A stretch of DNA of 64,000 nucleotides, from NCBI GenBank assembly GCA_033064195.1, contig JARBJD010000387.1, positions 1 to 64,000 on the forward strand, given 5' to 3'. Positions within the stretch are counted from its first letter, which is position 1; each line of letters opens with the position of its first letter. Of this stretch, positions 59,001 through 64,000 are shown in pieces. Below the pieces are notes generated by a model. It was not told the origin of the DNA. It worked only from the letters and a program-made list of their open reading frames with translations, and did not search any database. Source of the DNA: Blattamonas nauphoetae (lineage: Eukaryota > Preaxostyla > Oxymonadida). The position numbers and the translations under genes are program-made.

Positions 59001-60541
59001 CCTATCACAAACTGAGAGCAGCAGTTACTGGTGGATTGTCGAATGTTCAACATCGACAGAACATTAAAGACGTGACGCCAATCAATCACTTCACATATGA
59101 AGATGGAAAAGTTGTCTCCACTGATACAGAACATAAAATGACTCACGTCTGTGGTGTTGACTGTAATTCCCTCTATCCAAGTGCTTTCTCATCAATCAAG
59201 AACAAGAACAATCCATACACGAATCACAGAATGTACATGCCAGGACGATGCTTATTCACCGCAACAGGAGATAAAGAATGCCGTAAGATTATCGAAGACA
59301 AAAATCAGAAGACATTGTTCGTTGCAGAACTGAAAGGACACATCGATGAAAAGTACATTAATGAGTTCATAAATTTCCCACCAATCTTCAGAAACATCGT
59401 TATCAATACGACAGAAGAAAACATTGGAGAGAAGACATATTCACTGATGAAGAAACATGGATTGAAGACTGATGACAAACAACGGAAGCTGACTCAACTC
59501 TTGAGCACTCACGATCAGTATATGTTCTTTTCGACATACTATCTGTGGTTCCTCATCGACTATTGCCACTTCATTATTGATGACATTAAGAGTGTGATAG
59601 TGTTCTCGAGACATGCAGGATTTGAACCATTTGTGACATCATTCATGAATGATCGAATAGAAGCAATGAATGTTGGAAACAAAGGAAAAGAACAATTCTG
59701 TAAGACCAACCTGAATGGAAGTTACGGATATGATGGAATGAACACTGAGAAGTACAACTCAATCACAATCTGCAATGAGAAGAGAACATACTTGAAGCAA
59801 ATGATGAAAGGATTTGTAGCAACAAGAGAGATCAATGAGGACAACTACATCGTGATTGAAGACAGAGAGAAAGCATCGTGTAAAACTTGTCTGCAAGAAG
59901 CAGTATTCACACTCGACAATGCGAAGTTCTGGTATCTGAATTTCATCTACAACTTCATGTACAAGTGCCTAGACATGAACAAGATTCACTTCTGTGAGGG
60001 AGATACTGACTCTGCATATTGGGCAATTAGTGGAGATCCGAATGCTGGTATTCATCAACAATTTGAACACGTGATTGCTGACAAAGAATTCTATGATGCT
60101 CACAAATACGAATGGTTCCCCAATCCTGAAAAGGGAGTTGATGATGAGAAGAAGTTGTTGGGATTAGCAATTGAGAAGGAAGGTGAACAGATGATCTGTC
60201 TTGCACCCAAGTGTTACTCTCTCGATGAGAAATGCAAAATCAAAGGAGTGTCATTACAGAAAACAAACATCACGAGTGACGATTATGTGAAGTGTCTACA
60301 CGGAGAGAAAACTGTGACTACAACACTGAACTTCACCGTAAAACGGTTCAAGCATCAGAATGATGCGTTCCAGACTAGAAGAATCGTGAGCGAAGAGGAC
60401 AGCAATGGATTTGAGATTGCGAAAATACAACAGCAGAAACTCAGTCTCAGTGGAATACATCTGAAGGCAATCGTACTTGAAAATGAATCGTGTCCTCCAT
60501 TCATTCATGGACTGAAAGCTACTGATTATATTATTGAATAA
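56093..60541 (+). CDS. polB: Polinton protein-primed family B DNA polymerase
   Basis: A 1482-residue part of the Polinton that replicates the element by protein priming. An N-terminal extension with a zinc-finger-like CPYC...H...C segment (about residues 480-510) is followed by the 3'-5' exonuclease motif ITYDFETM, an HNH-like zinc module near residues 895-955 (CYIC, LDRIDNSKGH, CDYCN), and polymerase motifs DCNSLYPSAF, KTNLNGSYGYDG and EGDTDSAYW. Its length is usual for Polinton polymerases. Confidence 0.9.
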   Translation: MAATLKFVTDSITKIRTLFPNTTFEFKDEHGYDRTYNPNIRNYQHHRAYLLSMLKNPDLHFEGEIRNITNYQIDDFIHKLEEHNNNAMMNEEDSKARMQIMKENPRVNKDELKKQVFKMTWKLKSIEEKLMDHWMKNLLIIQKKNEQMEKREVQTFEGFEECILLAEPRDKAAFNSCLMDARRKFKKNEVEKVEDNGKPYQLYFHNHLKNVEEITTFTKAVFDKEKDHPFKISIDFGKIIERKDKDETTYNDFRPELENTSKSFPTVIRSAGDINEYSKYAINLIKESQERTLMDTKTMYIAFHSILVAVYRFPVAGKANAILTEHIKTRNVRYIDSEYNICFFQALSFLTLPEVQGKKISINMRNSEAYRLFAQWMNLTHLQSRQLTPHLQNYPGFDIASDIEKAMIQFNITVHIYEYDEDKKKYPNSSSTSDPQRGRYFLSQSYVNENDDARVLPILMIPLTATLVHVMFIVDPEKITGYKLCPYCQSRGFQVKNKNYSRDFEKHLRECKELDGKHVKKISLDKTPRPYVPHILNNRTFEFLMAHKRQDEFKPTQYYITYDFETMEDLIHDNLFSDDNTQLISHLKPLSVASAIKTKSGVKSIYFDLRDGKDFVKQWIRELFRYAETVRDDNYYEDPEIPSQNEVSVIGFNSSRFDINLIFRDLVDKDWKVVSFLGSTTKYKQVLIRHEKTQQVLRFIDMMSYTGPMTLDNAVKAFGGNTTLQKSFFAYESFDSSDYDVVLSKQEPFSKYEFYSSLNNSEMSDSDYKLYLDDWNKQGFKNRWEYLKFYNIREVECMIAPLDNLIDLNFQYKVDMLHNLSLSANASAIKYACAYKDFDIDDDFNGVDQSGEIKITKQYWKYKVASYIYQDQKAHRSTDKNVTEADYEWFVQQCKRVCYICKSHFSQAVRPTLDRIDNSKGHSKEKVKICCDYCNTYKSDHDEHLTRLRIQLKKYCIWKSLPMTLTHEQTYHKLRAAVTGGLSNVQHRQNIKDVTPINHFTYEDGKVVSTDTEHKMTHVCGVDCNSLYPSAFSSIKNKNNPYTNHRMYMPGRCLFTATGDKECRKIIEDKNQKTLFVAELKGHIDEKYINEFINFPPIFRNIVINTTEENIGEKTYSLMKKHGLKTDDKQRKLTQLLSTHDQYMFFSTYYLWFLIDYCHFIIDDIKSVIVFSRHAGFEPFVTSFMNDRIEAMNVGNKGKEQFCKTNLNGSYGYDGMNTEKYNSITICNEKRTYLKQMMKGFVATREINEDNYIVIEDREKASCKTCLQEAVFTLDNAKFWYLNFIYNFMYKCLDMNKIHFCEGDTDSAYWAISGDPNAGIHQQFEHVIADKEFYDAHKYEWFPNPEKGVDDEKKLLGLAIEKEGEQMICLAPKCYSLDEKCKIKGVSLQKTNITSDDYVKCLHGEKTVTTTLNFTVKRFKHQNDAFQTRRIVSEEDSNGFEIAKIQQQKLSLSGIHLKAIVLENESCPPFIHGLKATDYIIE

Positions 60542-60564
60542 ACACAAACTTTATTTTTGAATAA

Positions 60565-62580
60565 ATGAACACACGACAGATCAATGCATTAGTGAAAAGG
60601 TTACTGAATTGCACACAACACTCTCAAATCAAAATATTCAATGTCAAGTTCAATAGAGCCAACACTTTACCAGTATATGATGTCTATGATTCAAATGGAG
60701 AGTATGTAGCAAACGATGAGACATATTTTGAGGATTGGTTTAATGGAGGTCTCTCTCCAAAGTTAACTCTCTCAGTTGGAACAAAAGTAGTCTCACAGTT
60801 TCTGATTGAATTCTTGGGAAAACGTGTTAGTGATGGGAGATGTGAAACAGCATACAAAAGGTATCAAGAATATCATCGAAAGTATAATCAGGAAGTGACT
60901 CTCTCACCAAGAGTTCGAAGCCTTGCAGAGGCAAGACAAATTCCAATTCTCTCACCAAGAGTTCGAAGCCCTGCAGAGGCAAGACAAATCCCAATACCAG
61001 TGCAAAGACCAATAGTTATTGAATCACCTGAATATCCAATAGTGCCTGGACTGAAGAGAAACTTGAAATCAATGGGGTTTGAATATGAATATCCAATGAA
61101 GGAGATGAGATTTGAAGAGGAGGATGATGATGTCATTATTCCCAATCCACCAATGTCAATCAGAACAACTGCGTCCAACCACCCAGTGAGGGAGATCAGA
61201 CAGAACGAACCAACTCTCCGCCCAGGAGGGCTCGAAGCCTATAGCAAGACGACGCAACAAGTGCTCAATAAGTTGGGACGAATGAAAGGATTGTTTGATC
61301 ATCAACAGATAGATGATTCAGAAGACGAACAGATCAAAGCTGAGAACTCAATATTGAATAATCAAAAACATATGGAACACTTTATAACATCACACATTCT
61401 GGATGCCAATAAAATGAACAGAGACACATTCGTTCGAGCCTCGATAAACAGAAAGATTGCGAACGAAGATCTTGACTTCATTCTGACTCACACAAAACAA
61501 ATCCCATTCGGAGGAAGATCATTTCAGGATTGGAATGAGGAATTCGATCACAGATGGAGTGTAGCACATCCGAGGAAAATCCAGAGAGAAAAAGGAAGTG
61601 ACAGAATGAGAATTGATCAACCAATGATTCCAAAAGCAACAGAGAAAATCGTGTATCCATTTCGATCAAAAATGCAGTTCATGTCCAAAGCAATTACAGG
61701 TGATCCACAGAAGACTTCAGACAGAAAGGTTCCTCAGAATTGTGATCGACCATACTTTTCTCCCAAGTTCGGATCATGGGAAATTGATCTTGTCTTTATC
61801 CAATCACCAACATCGAAAACAGTACTGCAGATATACCTCTTCGCAATCAACATCAACACCAAATACCTTGTTGTGATTCCTGTCCTTGATAAATCATGGA
61901 GCAAAGTCAAGACAGCTATTAATGACTTGATTAATCATCGTGGAGTTCACGTCAACAACATTCGAGGTGATGGAGAAGCAGCATGGACAAGTGGCGAAGC
62001 ATCAGAGTATTTCAAGGATCAGAATGTCAGTACATATTTCACAAGCTCACCATTCACTAATCATAACAGAATTGTCGATCGAGTGATAAGAACAATCAGA
62101 GATGGATTCCAAGACAATGCGACACAAATGGCAAATCATTCCTTGATGAATCAGATGGTGGAATACTACAACATGACTCCTCATCGAGCGTACTGGAACA
62201 AGTTCACTCCACAGCAGGCACAAAACAATCGTGAAATCGAAGCTCTGTATATCTCCAGTTGTGAAGAACAATTAAAGAACATCCAAAGACAACAGACAAC
62301 GCAGATGTTATGGAAATACAAACCAGGAAATATTCTACTGATTCATCTTGATCTGGACAAGACTGTTGCTAAGTTTCAGAAGAAGCGTAGACAGTTTCAA
62401 TTCGTGGGGAAATTCATTGAATACAAGCACGGTAATGTAGTAGCTACTCTACTGAATGGTCTCACTTGTCTGTCAAAAGTTGTCTACGTTCCAATCCAAC
62501 ACACGAAGTTTCATGCAGACTCTATTGACGACTTAACTCCAGAATTCATTGCTGACTTTAATTTGGCGTACCTTCAATAA
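60565..62580 (+). CDS. int: Polinton integrase (retroviral type)
   Basis: 671-residue part of the Polinton. The C-terminal half carries the integrase core (WEIDLVFIQSPTSKTV, NNIRGDGEAAW, then a DRVIRTIRDGF helix), followed by a small beta-rich tail as in chromodomain- or SH3-like ends. The N-terminal half holds a 48-bp tandem duplication at 60899-60994 encoding LSPRVRS.AEARQIPI twice. It lies 23 bp after the polymerase gene on the same strand. Confidence 0.85.
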   Translation: MNTRQINALVKRLLNCTQHSQIKIFNVKFNRANTLPVYDVYDSNGEYVANDETYFEDWFNGGLSPKLTLSVGTKVVSQFLIEFLGKRVSDGRCETAYKRYQEYHRKYNQEVTLSPRVRSLAEARQIPILSPRVRSPAEARQIPIPVQRPIVIESPEYPIVPGLKRNLKSMGFEYEYPMKEMRFEEEDDDVIIPNPPMSIRTTASNHPVREIRQNEPTLRPGGLEAYSKTTQQVLNKLGRMKGLFDHQQIDDSEDEQIKAENSILNNQKHMEHFITSHILDANKMNRDTFVRASINRKIANEDLDFILTHTKQIPFGGRSFQDWNEEFDHRWSVAHPRKIQREKGSDRMRIDQPMIPKATEKIVYPFRSKMQFMSKAITGDPQKTSDRKVPQNCDRPYFSPKFGSWEIDLVFIQSPTSKTVLQIYLFAININTKYLVVIPVLDKSWSKVKTAINDLINHRGVHVNNIRGDGEAAWTSGEASEYFKDQNVSTYFTSSPFTNHNRIVDRVIRTIRDGFQDNATQMANHSLMNQMVEYYNMTPHRAYWNKFTPQQAQNNREIEALYISSCEEQLKNIQRQQTTQMLWKYKPGNILLIHLDLDKTVAKFQKKRRQFQFVGKFIEYKHGNVVATLLNGLTCLSKVVYVPIQHTKFHADSIDDLTPEFIADFNLAYLQ

Positions 62581-62607
62581 TGTTTCAAATATTTTTATTT
62601 CACTTAA

Positions 62608-62967
62608 ATGACATCGCTGAAAATATTAGAACCGTTTGATCCTGAGCAGAAAGAGTTCACAAACATCCACGACTTTCAGAGATACTTGGAGAAGAATAGA
62701 AAAGAACTGAATGAGTACACAACACAGAAACTGAATAGGATGATTCAAATTGATGGATACAGAATTACAAAAATAAGAGGTGAGATAGCACTGAGGAAAC
62801 AATATGTTGATGCTTCCACTCCTCCTAATTCACAATCGATTGATCAAAGATTATCAGACATTGAAGAATCAATTCGAACACTGACAGATACTCTCAGCAT
62901 GAGGCTTCGAAGTCTTGACGAGACCATCAACAACCTTATTCAAGACTTAACGGACAGTCCGGTTTAA
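62608..62967 (+). CDS. Polinton small coiled-coil protein
   Basis: 119 residues with heptad-like C-terminal half (IDQRLSDIEESIRTLTDTL, LRSLDETINNLIQDL). Preceded by a T-rich motif ending in taaATG. Its 3' end overlaps the 3' end of the convergent ATPase gene by about 20 bp. Role unknown. Confidence 0.6.
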   Translation: MTSLKILEPFDPEQKEFTNIHDFQRYLEKNRKELNEYTTQKLNRMIQIDGYRITKIRGEIALRKQYVDASTPPNSQSIDQRLSDIEESIRTLTDTLSMRLRSLDETINNLIQDLTDSPV

Positions 62968-63792
62968 CCCTTCTTTGTTGATCTCATTCAGTGCTACTCC
63001 ATCAGTATTGTATCGAAGAATGATTGCTTCACATTTCTGTTTTCGTTGATAGATATTCCAAAAATGTCGAATATCAATTGGTGAGTTCAACTGAGGATAG
63101 ACTCGACTGATTCGTTCTTTGTTGAATCCTCCAAAGATCCACATTGAATCAATGTTTGACTTCATGTCTGCTGACAAACTGAAGAGCTCATGCATCGTCA
63201 GAAAGAATGTGAACTTCGGTTGTCGATTCTCCAGTAGTAAGTCCATCATTGTCATTCTATTTTTGGATGTTCTACGTTCACCTAGGATCCTACGACAGTC
63301 ATCAAGAAGGATAATCGTTTGGAGATTCTTCACTGAGAAGTCATCAATGTAAAGTGAGTCAAAGAGATTCTCTCTGCATTCATCTGTGATTCTGTTTTGC
63401 CACTGATTGTCAATAATTTCTTCATATGCAGCTTTCGATTCGGAGAGTTCCAACAGAAATGGAAGTGCATCATCGTATTTGACTTTCACATAAGGAACAT
63501 TCAGTATTGGTTTGAATTTGTCGAATGTAGGATCTATGTTCTTATCAGTGACGAAGACAAACAGATGGAATAGTTCATTCCTAACTTGAACATTCTGTAG
63601 CTTGGCAACTTCTCGAAGTGCATTAAATGTTTTCCCACTTCCTCTATTTCCAACAAGGACATTGACACTATTGCGATTGAAATTCAAGTCTGGATGAATC
63701 TGTGATTGCACTTCATGAGAAACATTCCTATTAGAAGCTTCACTCAATTTTGCATTCACGTATGCTGTTAATGATTGATTCGATTTGTTCAT
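62947..63792 (-). CDS. Polinton genome-packaging ATPase (FtsK/HerA, A32-like)
   Basis: 281-residue part with Walker A VGNRGSGKTFNAL near the N-terminus and Walker B TIILLDDCRRIL about residue 168. Size and order fit the A32-type packaging ATPases of Polintons and related DNA viruses. Only plus/minus orientation switch in the visible gene set; its start faces the next plus-strand gene across about 50 bp. Confidence 0.85.
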   Translation of the reverse strand: MNKSNQSLTAYVNAKLSEASNRNVSHEVQSQIHPDLNFNRNSVNVLVGNRGSGKTFNALREVAKLQNVQVRNELFHLFVFVTDKNIDPTFDKFKPILNVPYVKVKYDDALPFLLELSESKAAYEEIIDNQWQNRITDECRENLFDSLYIDDFSVKNLQTIILLDDCRRILGERRTSKNRMTMMDLLLENRQPKFTFFLTMHELFSLSADMKSNIDSMWIFGGFNKERISRVYPQLNSPIDIRHFWNIYQRKQKCEAIILRYNTDGVALNEINKEGLNRTVR

Positions 63793-63843
63793 TTGTGATT
63801 TAACTCTAATTAAAATATAGTTTTGGTTTTTATTTTGTATGAA

Positions 63844-64000
63844 ATGTCAATGATACCACAGATTGTGTACAACCAACCAACAAGAAAAACAAGAGAGAAG
63901 AAACCAAAAATGAGATACACAGCAGAAACTCAAGCAGCGATGAAAAGAATCTATGCTGACGATGATATTCAAACCAGATGGAACGATGCCCTCAGTAGTT
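63844..64000 (+). CDS. Polinton gene start, runs off the window
   Basis: Opens MSMIPQIVYNQPTRKTREKK and stays open for 52 codons to the edge. A T-rich motif (ggtttttattttgtatgaaa) abuts the ATG, as for other genes of the element. Family cannot be told from this part. Confidence 0.5.
   Translation, partial: MSMIPQIVYNQPTRKTREKKPKMRYTAETQAAMKRIYADDDIQTRWNDALSS

Larger units (their letters stand above)
49884..64000. mobile_element. Polinton (Maverick), right end outside the window
   Basis: Diagnosed by its set of parts: protein-primed DNA polymerase B (56093-60541), retroviral-type integrase (60565-62580), FtsK/HerA-like packaging ATPase (62947-63792), small accessory genes, and a left non-coding zone. 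The left end is unresolved. The candidate at 49884 begins AG and opens with a hairpin (ggcgctgtccg...cggacagcgcc), but the matching right terminus would lie outside the window. Capsid and protease genes are not in view and presumably lie to the right. A separate 2.2-kb element is inserted at 53434-55653. The visible part looks whole and young, with long open genes. Confidence 0.8.

Overview
This window reads as nuclear DNA from a flagellate protist with small introns, most likely a Preaxostyla/oxymonad of the Blattamonas type. That assignment is inference from gene content and was not tested by a search. The supports are long open reading frames broken by 34-65 nt GT-AG introns (often GTGTG...TTTCAG), lineage-type families of alpha-helical-repeat proteins, a beta-helix receptor with a kinase-like tail, and a Polinton. 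TGA, TAA and TAG all act as ordinary stops.

Layout. Positions 1-7.1 kb hold a cluster of helical-repeat paralogues (one full, one cut short, one frameshifted, one scrap), a two-exon coiled-coil gene and a more distant helical-repeat gene. A three-exon gene resembling the meiotic TPR protein SPO22/ZIP4/TEX11 lies at 7.3-10.5 kb on the minus strand. It is divergent from a giant HECT E3 ubiquitin ligase at 10.7-26.9 kb, about 5370 residues, which also carries a UBR-type zinc box. Positions 27.1-34.0 kb contain a tandem duplication of a six-exon helical-repeat gene. Each copy or its flank was hit by a related short inverted-repeat transposon, and the duplication gives a natural empty-site control for both insertions. 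A 3066-residue beta-helix membrane receptor with a pseudokinase-like tail lies at 34.2-43.4 kb.

Positions 44.3-46.3 kb hold a complete-looking pogo/DDE_1-type DNA transposon with a one-intron transposase. A Lys/Glu-rich coiled-coil gene with a 732-nt internal repeat, which is disabled as written, lies at 47.7-49.3 kb. From about 49.9 or 50 kb to the right edge the sequence is Polinton. It has a left zone of decayed tandem repeats, then a small repeat protein, protein-primed DNA polymerase B, integrase, a small coiled-coil protein, the packaging ATPase and the start of another gene. A 2220-bp inverted-repeat element with an 8-bp target duplication sits inside the Polinton and carries pieces of a kelch gene.

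The strongest new points are four. (1) A short transposon family (641 and 790 bp) makes 3-bp target duplications proven by paralogue empty sites, and its ends resemble those of the neighbouring pogo-like element. (2) A gene-capturing inverted-repeat element landed exactly between a Polinton promoter motif and its start codon. (3) A shared T-rich motif precedes the Polinton start codons. (4) An HNH-like zinc module lies inside the Polinton polymerase. All coordinates were read by eye; no alignments or database searches were run.
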